From the NCBI RefSeq assembly GCF_947503385.1, contig NZ_CANNDO010000002.1, positions 496,001 through 560,000 on the forward strand: 64,000 nucleotides of DNA, in the 5' to 3' direction. Origin of the DNA: an uncultured Tateyamaria sp. (GTDB taxonomy: Bacteria; Pseudomonadota; Alphaproteobacteria; Rhodobacterales; Rhodobacteraceae). Shown piece after piece: positions 18,835-27,658 of the stretch (the first letter of the stretch is position 1; each line of letters begins with the position of its first letter). Under the pieces are notes generated by a model, which made no database searches, was not told the DNA's origin, and saw only the letters and a program-made list of their open reading frames with translations. Position numbers and translations under genes: made by a program.

Positions 18835-18996
18835 TTAGTCTGGCTTAACCGAAGATTTGGCTGACCTGCGGCAGCGGTCCGAGCAGTATTTGACCTCGTC
18901 CCAGACGCGCTCCCATTTTTTGCGCCACGCAAACGGGCGCTGGCAGACCGGGCACATCTTTTCGGGCAGGTCCGATTTTCGGCGCATCCGGCCCAT
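18835..18996 (-). CDS. DUF2256 small zinc-ribbon-like protein
   Basis: A 53-residue basic protein. It begins [18 protein letters not shown] and contains CxxC (CPVC) near residue 15-18 and YCSDRC near 40-45, a zinc-binding arrangement, with [18 protein letters not shown] between. This is the DUF2256 family, which is frequently next to photolyase/cryptochrome genes. The start codon overlaps the photolyase stop as TGATG, so the two are translationally coupled. Function unknown; an accessory role with the photolyase is inferred from context. Confidence 0.85.
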   Translation of the reverse strand: MGRMRRKSDLPEKMCPVCQRPFAWRKKWERVWDEVKYCSDRCRRSAKSSVKPD

Positions 18997-20492
18997 CAGA
19001 AATCAAACCCCATCTGGCGTGTGTCCTTTCGCTTGGGCGCGCGGTCGTTGACGAAATGGCCCTGCGGGTCTTTGCGACTGGCATGTTTGTCGATCACTTT
19101 GCGCGCCTCGTCCCGGAACGCACCGCCGCGCCGCACGGACCAGACCCGTTCGCGCGCCTCCCGTGCCGCTTGGGCGACGTCGACGATCGGCGCCGGATAC
19201 GTGCGGCCCAGAATGCGGTCCGCCCCATCCCAGAGCCAAGGCTCTTGCAGATGTACGTCCGGCACGTCGCGCAGTTCCGGGCACCAACGGCGCGTGAATA
19301 CACCTGTCGGGTCCTGATCCTTGCCCTGCTTGACCGGGTTGTAAATGCGCACGGTGTTCATGCCGGTAGTGCCTGATTGCATCTGCGCTTGTGGCCAATG
19401 AATGCCCGGTTCGAAATCCGTGAACTGACGCGCCAGATGCAGACCCGTCACGCGCCAGTCGAGCCAGAGGTGATAAGATGCCACCGCCATCACCATCGAC
19501 CGCATCCGAAAATTCAGCCAGCCGGTCGCGTTGAGATACCGCATACAGGCATCGACAAAGGGCAACCCGGTTTCGCCCCGCTCCCACGCGGCACGCCGGG
19601 TCGCATCGTCGCCGCGCAGCCCCTCATAGGCGGAATGCAGGCAACGCTGTTCCAACGCCGGTTCGTCTTCGAGCTTTTGCATAAAGTGATCGCGCCATGC
19701 GAGCCGCGCCTGAAACGATTTGAGCGATCCGCCCCAGCCTTCGCGGGTGCCCTTGACCTCACGCTGACGCGCCGCAGCGGCTTGCGCCGCCTCACGTCCG
19801 CTCAAGCACCCAAAGGCAAGGTAGGGTGACAGGCGCGAGCAGGACATCTCGCCCGTGACGGGCGAAGACATATCCTTTCGATAATGCCTTCCCCGCTCGG
19901 TCAGAAACGATCCCAGCAGGCTGAGCGCCATGTCGCGCCCGCCCTGCTGACGCTGTGGGCATGGATCATCCGCGACCAGACGCGGCACAGTATCCGACGC
20001 CAGCGCCGGGCCGCTCAATCGGTCCGGTACGTCCACCTGTGGCTGGCGCAGGAAGGCGTTGCGCTGTTTGGCCCAGCCGTCGCGCCCGTTCAAACGACGC
20101 ACAACGCCCGACTGCGCCAACTCTTCCCAAACGACGCCGTTGGCTCCACACCAAGCGGCCACGGCCCGATCCCGCGCATAGGTCCACGCGCTGCCCGTCT
20201 CTTCGTGGCTGATTACCCGCTCAAACCCATGCTCGGCCTTCAGCGCGCCCAGCACGTCGACAACCGCGCCCACCCGCACGGTGAGCGGCACACCCAATCT
20301 GTCGAGCGCGTGGCCAAGCGATGCGACACTCTCGGTCACAAAATCAAACTGGCGGCCTGACACGTCCGGCTCTGCCCAATACGCGGGCTCAAACACATAA
20401 AAAGGCAGCACCGCGCCCGACCCGGCGGCGCGCGCCAATGCCGGGTGGTCCGTCACCCGCAAATCCCGTTTGAACCACACAAGCGTTGTCAT
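18996..20492 (-). CDS. Cryptochrome/photolyase family FAD protein
   Basis: A 498-residue flavoprotein. The N-terminal alpha/beta domain starts [19 protein letters not shown], the DNA-photolyase signature. The C-terminal helical FAD-binding half contains [37 protein letters not shown] and the [21 protein letters not shown] region that wraps the flavin. It is likely to repair UV photoproducts or act as a blue-light sensor; the sequence alone does not separate the two. The coupled DUF2256 gene follows. Confidence 0.9.
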   Translation of the reverse strand: MTTLVWFKRDLRVTDHPALARAAGSGAVLPFYVFEPAYWAEPDVSGRQFDFVTESVASLGHALDRLGVPLTVRVGAVVDVLGALKAEHGFERVISHEETGSAWTYARDRAVAAWCGANGVVWEELAQSGVVRRLNGRDGWAKQRNAFLRQPQVDVPDRLSGPALASDTVPRLVADDPCPQRQQGGRDMALSLLGSFLTERGRHYRKDMSSPVTGEMSCSRLSPYLAFGCLSGREAAQAAAARQREVKGTREGWGGSLKSFQARLAWRDHFMQKLEDEPALEQRCLHSAYEGLRGDDATRRAAWERGETGLPFVDACMRYLNATGWLNFRMRSMVMAVASYHLWLDWRVTGLHLARQFTDFEPGIHWPQAQMQSGTTGMNTVRIYNPVKQGKDQDPTGVFTRRWCPELRDVPDVHLQEPWLWDGADRILGRTYPAPIVDVAQAAREARERVWSVRRGGAFRDEARKVIDKHASRKDPQGHFVNDRAPKRKDTRQMGFDF

Positions 20493-20545
20493 GCCGGTTC
20501 AGTTAGACTGGCGTGCGCCCCCGCCAAGGCCACGTCTTGCCGCAC

Positions 20546-20923
20546 TCAGCCTGTCTCGCGGTCACGCAGGTGGCATATTGTGCCCGGAACGCCCGGCAGC
20601 CATGGTTCGCGCCGCACCGTCCAAAGCTCGTATTCGGGTTCGAACAGCCCAGGATCGTCAAGGCAGCCCAGATGCACCTCGACCTCGCCCGCGCTGCGGG
20701 CAAAGACGGACCCACCGCAGCGGGGACAAAAGCAGCGGTCGTCAAAAGCGGCATAGGCACCTTCGATCTCGACAGCGTCCGCCGGGTAGATGGCTGCGGC
20801 ATAGAATACGGCGCCATGATGCTTGCGGCAGGCAATGCAATGACACATCCCCACCCTGTCGGGCGGCCCCGTCGCCACGATCCGCAGACTGCCACACAGG
20901 CACCCGCCCCTGACCTGTTTCAT
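20546..20923 (-). CDS. GFA (CENP-V fold) zinc protein
   Basis: A 125-residue protein with the GFA cysteine pattern: GGCLCGSLRI near residues 7-16, then CHCIACRKHHGA at about 27-38, and CFCPRCGGSVFA near 69-80. Zinc binding is expected; the substrate is unknown. The ATG at 20923 gives the family N-terminus (MKQVRGGCLCG); the longer open frame has no support. It lies 53 nt downstream of the photolyase start on the same strand, so it precedes the photolyase gene in transcription and may share its promoter. Confidence 0.82.
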   Translation of the reverse strand: MKQVRGGCLCGSLRIVATGPPDRVGMCHCIACRKHHGAVFYAAAIYPADAVEIEGAYAAFDDRCFCPRCGGSVFARSAGEVEVHLGCLDDPGLFEPEYELWTVRREPWLPGVPGTICHLRDRETG

Positions 20924-21075
20924 GCAAGCCCCATTGACCCAAACCGGAGCAGATGTCGCATGGATGCCGCGCCCAAACAACTGGCGACGCGCTGCCGGTC
21001 GCGCTCCACACGCGCCATTGCAGTCACCCGGCCCCGGACCTACGGTTGCGACAAGCCCCTGATCGAGAGAACACC

Positions 21076-23619
21076 ATGCGCGACGCATCTCCCCAGACCA
21101 TCTACCTCAAGGATTACACGCCTTTCGGCTTTGCCGTCGAAGACGTCCACCTGACCTTTGACCTTGCGCCATCAGCGACCCGCGTCACCTCGCGCATCAG
21201 GTTCGCGCCAAACCCGGAGGCAACGGATCAGACTTTTTTCCTGCATGGCGAAAACCTGTCGCTTTTGTCTGCAAGGATCGACGGCGAGACGGTCAAACCC
21301 ACCATCACTGATGACGGGCTGACCTGCGAGGTGCCCAACGTCCCCTTCACATGGGAGGCGGAGGTTCAGATTGATCCGGCCGCGAACACCGCGCTTGAAG
21401 GGTTGTACCAATCGGGCGGCATGTACTGCACCCAATGCGAGGCCGAAGGCTTTCGCAAAATCACCTATTACCCCGACCGGCCCGACGTGATGAGCACCTT
21501 TACGGTGCGCATCAACGGCCCGCACCCGGTGCTGTTGTCCAACGGCAACCCGGTTGCAACAGGCGACGGCTGGGCCGAATGGCATGATCCGTGGCCAAAA
21601 CCTGCCTACCTCTTTGCGCTGGTAGCGGGCGAATTGATTGCGCATCGCGACACCTTCACCACGATGGAGGGACGCAAGGTCGATCTGGCGCTTTATGTGC
21701 GGCCCGGCGACGAAGGTAAATGCGCCTTTGGGATGCAGGCACTCAAGGATTCGATGACATGGGACGAGGATGTCTATGGTCGTGCTTACGACCTCGACGT
21801 GTTCAATATCGTGGCCGTCGATGACTTCAACATGGGTGCGATGGAGAACAAGGGACTGAACATATTCAACGCCTCTGCCGTGCTCGCCTCGCCCGAGACG
21901 TCAACAGACGGAAACTTCGAGCGGATCGAAGCGATCATCGCGCATGAATATTTCCACAACTGGACCGGCAACCGCATCACTTGCCGCGACTGGTTCCAAT
22001 TGTGCCTCAAGGAAGGGCTGACGGTGTTCCGCGACAGCCAGTTCACGTCTGACATGCGGTCGGCCCCCGTGAAACGGATCAGCGACGTGATCGACCTGCG
22101 CGCGCGTCAGTTCCCTGAGGATCAAGGACCGCTGGCGCACCCTGTGCGGCCCGAAAGTTTTCAGGAAATCAATAACTTCTACACCGCAACCGTCTACGAA
22201 AAGGGTGCCGAGGTCATTCGGATGCTCAAAATCCTTGTGGGGGATGAGGCATATACGCAGGCGCTTGACCTCTATTTCGACCGCCACGACGGGCAGGCCT
22301 GCACCATCGAGGATTGGTTGCACGTGTTCGAGGACACCACCGGGCGCGATCTGACGCAATTCAAGCGTTGGTACAGTCAGGCGGGCACGCCGCACGTGTC
22401 GGTCGAGGACAGCTTTGACAATGGCACCTACACACTGACCTTCCGTCAGCACACACCGCCAAGCACGGCCACGCCCGACCCGCAGCCGCAGGTGATCCCT
22501 GTCGCCGTGGGCCTGCTGGCCGCCGACGGGACCGAAGCGATGGGCACGCAGGTGCTGGAATTGACGGAGGCCGAGCAACGCTTTTCCTTCCCCGGACTGG
22601 AGGCCAAACCGGTGCCGTCCATCCTGCGCGGTTTCTCTGCCCCTGTGGTGTTGAAACATGATGCGGACCACGCGTTCTTGCTGGCGCATGACACTGATCC
22701 CTTCAACCGCTGGGAGGCGGCGCGGTCGCTGGGCAAGGCGTCGCTGCTGAACGCGGTGACCGAGGGCACCCCGCCCGAACAGTCCTGGCTTGACGGTGTT
22801 GCGGGTGCATTGACCGACGAGACGCTCGACCCGGCGTACCGGGCCTACACGCTTGCATTGCCGGGGCAGTCGCAATTGGCCGCCGATCTGCACAATGCCG
22901 GGCAGACACCCGATCCCGACGCCCTATGGGCCGCGCATGAAGCGCACCGGCAGGCACTGGCCGACCGTCTGGACGATGCCCTGCCCGGCCTCTTCGCCTC
23001 ACATCAGGTCGATGCGCCCTATGCGCCCACTGCGGGCCAGTCCGGCACACGCGCGCTTGGCAACGCAGTGCTGGCCCTGCTCACCCGACAGGACGGAGGC
23101 GACGCAGCGCAGGCGCAATTCGATACCGCCACCAACATGACCCAACAGCTTAGCGCGCTGGCCTACCTGATCCGGGCGGGTCGCGGAGATGCGGCGCTGG
23201 CCAAGTTTGAGGCGCAGTGGCAGCATGACCGGCTGGTGATGGACAAATGGTTCGGTCTGCAGGTGATGGAGGCCAAGCCCGACGACGCCGCCGACACTGC
23301 GACTGCTCTGACAAAACATCCCGATTTCAACTGGAAAAACCCCAACCGGTTCCGTGCCACGCTGGGCAGCTTTGCCGCGCATCACGCCGGGTTTCACGCC
23401 AAGGACGGGTCGGGCTACACCTTGCTGGCCGATTGGCTGATCACACTGGACCCGGTGAACCCGCAAACCACTGCACGCATGTGCGCGGCCTTCCAGACAT
23501 GGCGGCGCTACGACGCCATCCGCCAGTCAATGATTTCCCGTGAACTGGCGCGGATTGCGGACACGCCGGGCCTGAGCCGTGACACGACCGAAATGATCAC
23601 CCGCATTCGCGACGCCTAA
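21076..23619 (+). CDS. pepN: Aminopeptidase N
   Basis: An 847-residue M1 zinc aminopeptidase (E. coli PepN is 870). The exopeptidase motif GAMEN is near residues 255-259, and the zinc site HEYFHNWTGNRITCRDWFQL gives HExxH with the distal glutamate in LKEGLTVFRD. The N-terminal beta domain and the long C-terminal helical domain are present. It removes N-terminal residues from peptides in the cytoplasm, fitting the peptide-uptake genes in this window. GAGAG lies before the ATG at 21076; the upstream frame is unsupported. Confidence 0.96.
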   Translation: MRDASPQTIYLKDYTPFGFAVEDVHLTFDLAPSATRVTSRIRFAPNPEATDQTFFLHGENLSLLSARIDGETVKPTITDDGLTCEVPNVPFTWEAEVQIDPAANTALEGLYQSGGMYCTQCEAEGFRKITYYPDRPDVMSTFTVRINGPHPVLLSNGNPVATGDGWAEWHDPWPKPAYLFALVAGELIAHRDTFTTMEGRKVDLALYVRPGDEGKCAFGMQALKDSMTWDEDVYGRAYDLDVFNIVAVDDFNMGAMENKGLNIFNASAVLASPETSTDGNFERIEAIIAHEYFHNWTGNRITCRDWFQLCLKEGLTVFRDSQFTSDMRSAPVKRISDVIDLRARQFPEDQGPLAHPVRPESFQEINNFYTATVYEKGAEVIRMLKILVGDEAYTQALDLYFDRHDGQACTIEDWLHVFEDTTGRDLTQFKRWYSQAGTPHVSVEDSFDNGTYTLTFRQHTPPSTATPDPQPQVIPVAVGLLAADGTEAMGTQVLELTEAEQRFSFPGLEAKPVPSILRGFSAPVVLKHDADHAFLLAHDTDPFNRWEAARSLGKASLLNAVTEGTPPEQSWLDGVAGALTDETLDPAYRAYTLALPGQSQLAADLHNAGQTPDPDALWAAHEAHRQALADRLDDALPGLFASHQVDAPYAPTAGQSGTRALGNAVLALLTRQDGGDAAQAQFDTATNMTQQLSALAYLIRAGRGDAALAKFEAQWQHDRLVMDKWFGLQVMEAKPDDAADTATALTKHPDFNWKNPNRFRATLGSFAAHHAGFHAKDGSGYTLLADWLITLDPVNPQTTARMCAAFQTWRRYDAIRQSMISRELARIADTPGLSRDTTEMITRIRDA

Positions 23620-23651
23620 TCCCGCCCCTGCCGCGCAAGGTACGACATCGT

Positions 23652-24161
23652 ATGGACCTCTTTTCCGTTACCGTTCCGCCGCTGCGACGGCTCACCGATG
23701 CGGTGCCGCGGTTGCTGAGCCGGTTTCAGCACGACAGCCCATTGCGCGCCCGGCTGGCCGCCGACGGCATGGCCGGAGGGGAGCATTTTTGCGTGGCTCT
23801 TGGATATGTCGCCCGCACCGTGTTGCCGCTGACGGGACAAGCGGTGCCCGATCAACCATGCGCGCCGGACCGCGCCGTCATTCTGGCCCTTGCGGTCGAG
23901 ATGCGCGCGCTGCTGAGCGATCTGACGCCCGAGAATTTTGCGGGCGCTGAGACGCGCCAAATATCCCATGCCGCCGGTGAGGCGCGTCTGACGCAGTCGG
24001 GCACGGATTATGCCCTGCTCTATGCTTTGCCCAACGCGCAATTCCATCTGACCCTCGGCTATGCCACCTTGCGCATGACCGGCGTGTTGGTGGGCAAGGG
24101 CGATCTGGATGGATTTCACCGCTATGCACCGGGTACAAATTTCGCGGCATCTGCCGACTGA
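23652..24161 (+). CDS. DUF1993 family protein
   Basis: A 169-residue protein. The C-terminal segment PNAQFHLTLGYATLRMTGVLVGKGDLDGF fits the DUF1993 family consensus, which is found in many bacteria and fungi and resembles DinB-like helical bundles. The N-terminus (SVPPLRRLTDAVPRLLSRF) fits as well. Function is not established. It starts 32 nt after pepN and is followed by the SDR gene, suggesting one transcript. Confidence 0.75.
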   Translation: MDLFSVTVPPLRRLTDAVPRLLSRFQHDSPLRARLAADGMAGGEHFCVALGYVARTVLPLTGQAVPDQPCAPDRAVILALAVEMRALLSDLTPENFAGAETRQISHAAGEARLTQSGTDYALLYALPNAQFHLTLGYATLRMTGVLVGKGDLDGFHRYAPGTNFAASAD

Positions 24162-24178
24162 GCAAAAGGACCACGCAT

Positions 24179-24922
24179 ATGACACACCGCCCCGTCTGCC
24201 TTATCACCGGAGCCTCAGCCGGGATTGGCGCTGCGTGCGCCCGGCTGGCAGCTGCTGACTATGATTTTCTGCTGACCTATCGCTCTGATCCGGACGGTGC
24301 GGCAGCGGTCAAAACCGCGGTCGAGGCGCAGGGCGCGCGCGTCATTTTCGTGCAGGCCGACGTCGGCGAAGAAGCCGGGATCAAGGCGATCTATGATGCG
24401 CTCGACGCCAGTTTCGGGCGTATTGACGTGCTGATCAACAACGCGGGCATCGTGGATCAATCCGCCAAAGTGACCGAGATTGATCACGCACGGCTCACCC
24501 GCATGATGAACGTCAATGTCATTGGCGCGATGCTCGTCGCCAAAGAAGCCGTGATCCGGATGGAGGCGCAAGGCGACGGCGGCGTGATCATCAACATCTC
24601 TTCTGCTGCGGCCCGTCTGGGATCGGGCAATCAATATGTCGACTACGCCGCGTCCAAAGCGGCCATTGATACCTTTACCAAAGGCTTGTCTGACGAAGTG
24701 GCGCCGTCGGGCATCCGCGTCATGTCAATCCGCCCCGGCCTTATTGATACGGAACTGCACGCCAAAGGTGGTGAGCCGGGCCGCGCGCAAAAGCTGGCGC
24801 ACATGGTGCCGATGCGTCGCGAAGGCAGCGCAGAGGAGGTCGCAAGGGCGATCCTCTGGCTCGCCTCGGATGCGGCCAGCTATGTCACCGGCAGCACGCT
24901 TGATGTGACCGGAGGGCGGTAA
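24179..24922 (+). CDS. SDR-family oxidoreductase
   Basis: A 247-residue classical short-chain dehydrogenase/reductase. Visible motifs: cofactor loop TGASAGIGAA near residues 11-20; NNAG in the first half; catalytic serine in NISSAAARLGSG; YxxxK as YVDYAASKAA; and the terminal SYVTGSTLDVTGGR. The sequence around TYRSDPDGA after the second strand suggests NADP(H) preference. The substrate cannot be deduced. Start supported by AAAGGA upstream. Confidence 0.9.
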   Translation: MTHRPVCLITGASAGIGAACARLAAADYDFLLTYRSDPDGAAAVKTAVEAQGARVIFVQADVGEEAGIKAIYDALDASFGRIDVLINNAGIVDQSAKVTEIDHARLTRMMNVNVIGAMLVAKEAVIRMEAQGDGGVIINISSAAARLGSGNQYVDYAASKAAIDTFTKGLSDEVAPSGIRVMSIRPGLIDTELHAKGGEPGRAQKLAHMVPMRREGSAEEVARAILWLASDAASYVTGSTLDVTGGR

Positions 24923-24925
24923 CCC

Positions 24926-25447
24926 ATGCATATCATCCTTGGCATCATCGGGCTTGCGACCGCCGCGTATTTCCTTGTCCTGCGCGCCCGGCGCGGAGCC
25001 GAGGTCGCGAGCGACATGGTGGATGTGGGTCGCGATGTGGCCGCCGCTGCGCGCCGCTTTGGCTTTCGCCGCCGCTACAACCAGCACCCCGTCGACAGTG
25101 TGGACGAACCGAACCTCGCCATCGCAGCCCTCGCCACAGCGTTCATAGCGCTTGATGACCTGCCAACCGCCGAAGACCGCAAGCGGCTCGACATTGCGTT
25201 GCGCAAGCATCTGGACCTCGACGCCTCTGGTGCCGAAGAAATCGAAGTGCTGGGCCAGTGGCTGGTTTCGGAATGCAAAGGTGCGGAACCTGCGGTGCCC
25301 CGGCTCGCCAAACGGCTGAACAAGCTGGACGGCGGCGCGTCCTTTGGCACGTTGATGGAGGTGATCCAGACCGCCGCACGCACGCCGCTCAGCCAACGCC
25401 AGACAGCGGCGTTGCACGATATAAAGACTGCATTCCGGCTCCAATGA
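24926..25447 (+). CDS. Hypothetical membrane-anchored protein, TerB-like helical domain possible
   Basis: A 173-residue protein. An N-terminal membrane helix (residues 1-20) is followed by a basic cytoplasmic stretch and then a helical domain with acidic residues (AIAALATAFIALDDLPTAED, residues 64-83) that recalls TerB-like domains; that assignment is tentative. It begins 3 nt after the SDR stop and its own stop overlaps the next start (ATGA). It forms a tightly coupled cassette with the next two genes. Confidence 0.65.
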   Translation: MHIILGIIGLATAAYFLVLRARRGAEVASDMVDVGRDVAAAARRFGFRRRYNQHPVDSVDEPNLAIAALATAFIALDDLPTAEDRKRLDIALRKHLDLDASGAEEIEVLGQWLVSECKGAEPAVPRLAKRLNKLDGGASFGTLMEVIQTAARTPLSQRQTAALHDIKTAFRLQ

Positions 25448-25875
25448 CGCCCTACGCCTATCAGACCAGCGGGCGCAATCGTGCGACATTGATCACCGTG
25501 TTTGCGGTCTGGGCCATACTGGGCCTTGCCATCCTGTGGCTGGATGCGGCCCCTTGGCTGATGGGCCTGTTCGCACTGGCCACGATCCCGGCCCTGATCG
25601 ACCTGATCAGCGGGCGTGCATCCGGCCTGCGACTGGATGTGGACGGTATGCACTGGTTTTCGGGTCGGCGCACGGGTGAGGTTGCGTGGCCGCGCATCTC
25701 GCATATTCGGCTGGACACGCGACTTGATTTTTCGATCCGCGCCAGTGCCGTGCTGACCTCGGGCCGCAAGGTGCGCCTGCCGCTGGAGGCAACGCCCCCC
25801 TCTGACGATTTCGAAGAGGCACTGACCAGCCGGGGCATCAAGGTCGAACGTCACCATTTTTCGCTGCTGGGATGA
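25444..25875 (+). CDS. Hypothetical membrane protein with PH-like C-terminal region
   Basis: A 143-residue protein. Two adjacent hydrophobic helices (about residues 18-55) precede a beta-rich cytoplasmic region with GLRLDVDGMHWFSGRRTGEVAWPRI, which looks like a bacterial PH-like membrane domain (inference from pattern). No family is recognised with certainty. Start and stop each overlap the neighbouring genes as ATGA, so translation of all three is coupled. Confidence 0.65.
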   Translation: MTPYAYQTSGRNRATLITVFAVWAILGLAILWLDAAPWLMGLFALATIPALIDLISGRASGLRLDVDGMHWFSGRRTGEVAWPRISHIRLDTRLDFSIRASAVLTSGRKVRLPLEATPPSDDFEEALTSRGIKVERHHFSLLG

Positions 25876-26753
25876 GAGGGGCGGCCCTTGTCCTGTTGGC
25901 ATGGTTGGCGGCCTGTGCGCCCGTGCCGCGCCCTGTCTCAGACCCTTTGATCTACGATCAAGCGGCCTTTGCACGCGCCGACCATCTGGTGATCGGCATC
26001 CCCGGCGCGCTCAGCCCGGTGCGGGTGATGGCTCCGCTGAAGCGGCTTGCGACGCAGGATCGCGCCGTCGCCTTCTATCGCCTGCCCGGATTTGATGGTC
26101 GGCCCGCAGATGAATTCGTCAATATGGACTTTGCTGCCGCCCATATTGTCGACACGGTGGGACAAGGCGGTTTCAAGCGTGTCGATCTGGTCGGCCACTC
26201 GACCGGCAGCGCCATTGCCATCGAGGCCGCCAAGGCCCTGCGCCAGCGCATCCCGCAGGTCGACGTGCGGGTCGCGGCCATCTCAACCGCCCTGCCCGCA
26301 CCGCAACCTGTGCTGGCCGGGGCGCGCGGCGCATTGGGCACGGTCGGCGCTGCGGCACGGGCCGGCAGTCTGTCACCGCGCAAGGTCTGGCTGGAGTATT
26401 ACCGCACGCTTGCTTACGGCCCCAACGCGGACACCGACCCGCAGATCGCGCAAGCGGCGGATGCACTTGTCACCGCGAATGAAGGGCGCATCAGCCTGCC
26501 GCAGGACGGCTTGGCCCGCAGGCATACGCGCGCATTGCGTCGCTGGACCAATCCCGCCCCTGAAACCCTGCAAGGCGTTGAAATCACGCTTTATCATGGT
26601 GCCGTGGACCCGGTTTTTCCACCCCGCGCCGTGGTGCGGTTTGCCGACACATTGCCTCGTGCCGACGTGCAACTGATTGATGCGCACGGCCATCTGTTGA
26701 TGCTGACCTACCCTGAGGTGTGGTCGCGCATCACCAGCCAGCTCAATCGCTAG
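25872..26753 (+). CDS. Putative lipoprotein alpha/beta hydrolase
   Basis: A 293-residue protein. The N-terminus ends in a lipobox-like LAAC, so it is probably a membrane-anchored lipoprotein after processing at Cys15. The alpha/beta-hydrolase core shows the nucleophile elbow GHSTG, an acid candidate in HGAVDPVFPP and a catalytic histidine in DAHGHLLML. Substrate unknown. It ends the three-gene coupled cassette. Its stop codon shares the bases CTAG with the stop of the convergent transglycosylase gene. Confidence 0.8.
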   Translation: MRGAALVLLAWLAACAPVPRPVSDPLIYDQAAFARADHLVIGIPGALSPVRVMAPLKRLATQDRAVAFYRLPGFDGRPADEFVNMDFAAAHIVDTVGQGGFKRVDLVGHSTGSAIAIEAAKALRQRIPQVDVRVAAISTALPAPQPVLAGARGALGTVGAAARAGSLSPRKVWLEYYRTLAYGPNADTDPQIAQAADALVTANEGRISLPQDGLARRHTRALRRWTNPAPETLQGVEITLYHGAVDPVFPPRAVVRFADTLPRADVQLIDAHGHLLMLTYPEVWSRITSQLNR

Positions 26754-27421
26754 TGCGTGATCCGTGGGCGCGCCTGTGGCCGTACATTGGCCAAAGGACG
26801 ACAATAGGTCTGCCGCCGCAGCCAGCCCGCCATATCCGCACGTTTGGATGCGGACCGCATTGGCCCCCAATCCGCCGCAACCCCGCGCCCGCCGCGACCA
26901 TAGATAACGCCATCACGCGGGACGGTGACAGCCATGATACGCACAGCACAGCTGAGATTTGCCGCGCCGTTCTTGAGCGCTTCTCCGGTGCCGACATTGC
27001 ACTTGTAGCCACGCGCCGTTGCCGGAAGGATCTGCAACAGACCGTACCACTTGCCACCCCCGCCCACCGCACGCGGTTTGTAGGTGCTTTCGTATTTGGC
27101 CAACGTGGACATGAACCCCACCCAAAAGGCACGACGATCCGTTGGGGTGGCATCCGGATAGCGGGGGCACCAGTCGGCGATATCGCGCGGCACAAGATCA
27201 ACAAGAGGTCGGCCATGGGATTTGAGCGCCGACAGCGCAGCGCGGTTCCACAACACGTGGTCCGGCTGATGGGTCCAGCGCGTGCGTGGCACATGCCCGT
27301 CCCGCGCTGGTGGTCGCAGCCCGCCAAAGGCGTCCGCCCCCAGCACCCGAACGTCCTGCGCCTGCGCGGGCAACAGGCCGATCACCCCACACAATACCGC
27401 GATGCAAATCGTCAATCTCAT
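26750..27421 (-). CDS. Lytic transglycosylase, SLT domain
   Basis: A 223-residue exported protein with a signal peptide at the start (MRLTICIAVLCGVIGLLPAQ). The SLT catalytic region contains AKYESTYKPRA, where the glutamate of YES is the expected catalytic acid, and GLLQILPATARGY, the family core. It should cleave peptidoglycan glycan strands with anhydro-muramic acid formation in the periplasm. Several cysteines (C in YKCNVG, LSCAV) may form a disulfide. An alternative start at 27430 adds three residues. Confidence 0.82.
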   Translation of the reverse strand: MRLTICIAVLCGVIGLLPAQAQDVRVLGADAFGGLRPPARDGHVPRTRWTHQPDHVLWNRAALSALKSHGRPLVDLVPRDIADWCPRYPDATPTDRRAFWVGFMSTLAKYESTYKPRAVGGGGKWYGLLQILPATARGYKCNVGTGEALKNGAANLSCAVRIMAVTVPRDGVIYGRGGRGVAADWGPMRSASKRADMAGWLRRQTYCRPLANVRPQARPRITH

Positions 27422-27658
27422 GGCGCACATTATGTCGGCTGGCCGCACAGCCTGTCCATGGCCCGCAAGACCTCTATCGGCGGCATTCCGAGCAGTGCGC
27501 GCAACAATCATCCCGGCGTGGTTGTACTGTGCGCACCATTGGTTGCAGTTTTCGCAAAATGATCTTGGCATTTGCCTGTTCTGGACCCGCGAGCGCCCTG
27601 ATTACGTCTCAATCTGGGTGGATATTGTTCCCCGTTACTCAGTACTGGAAAGTTAATT

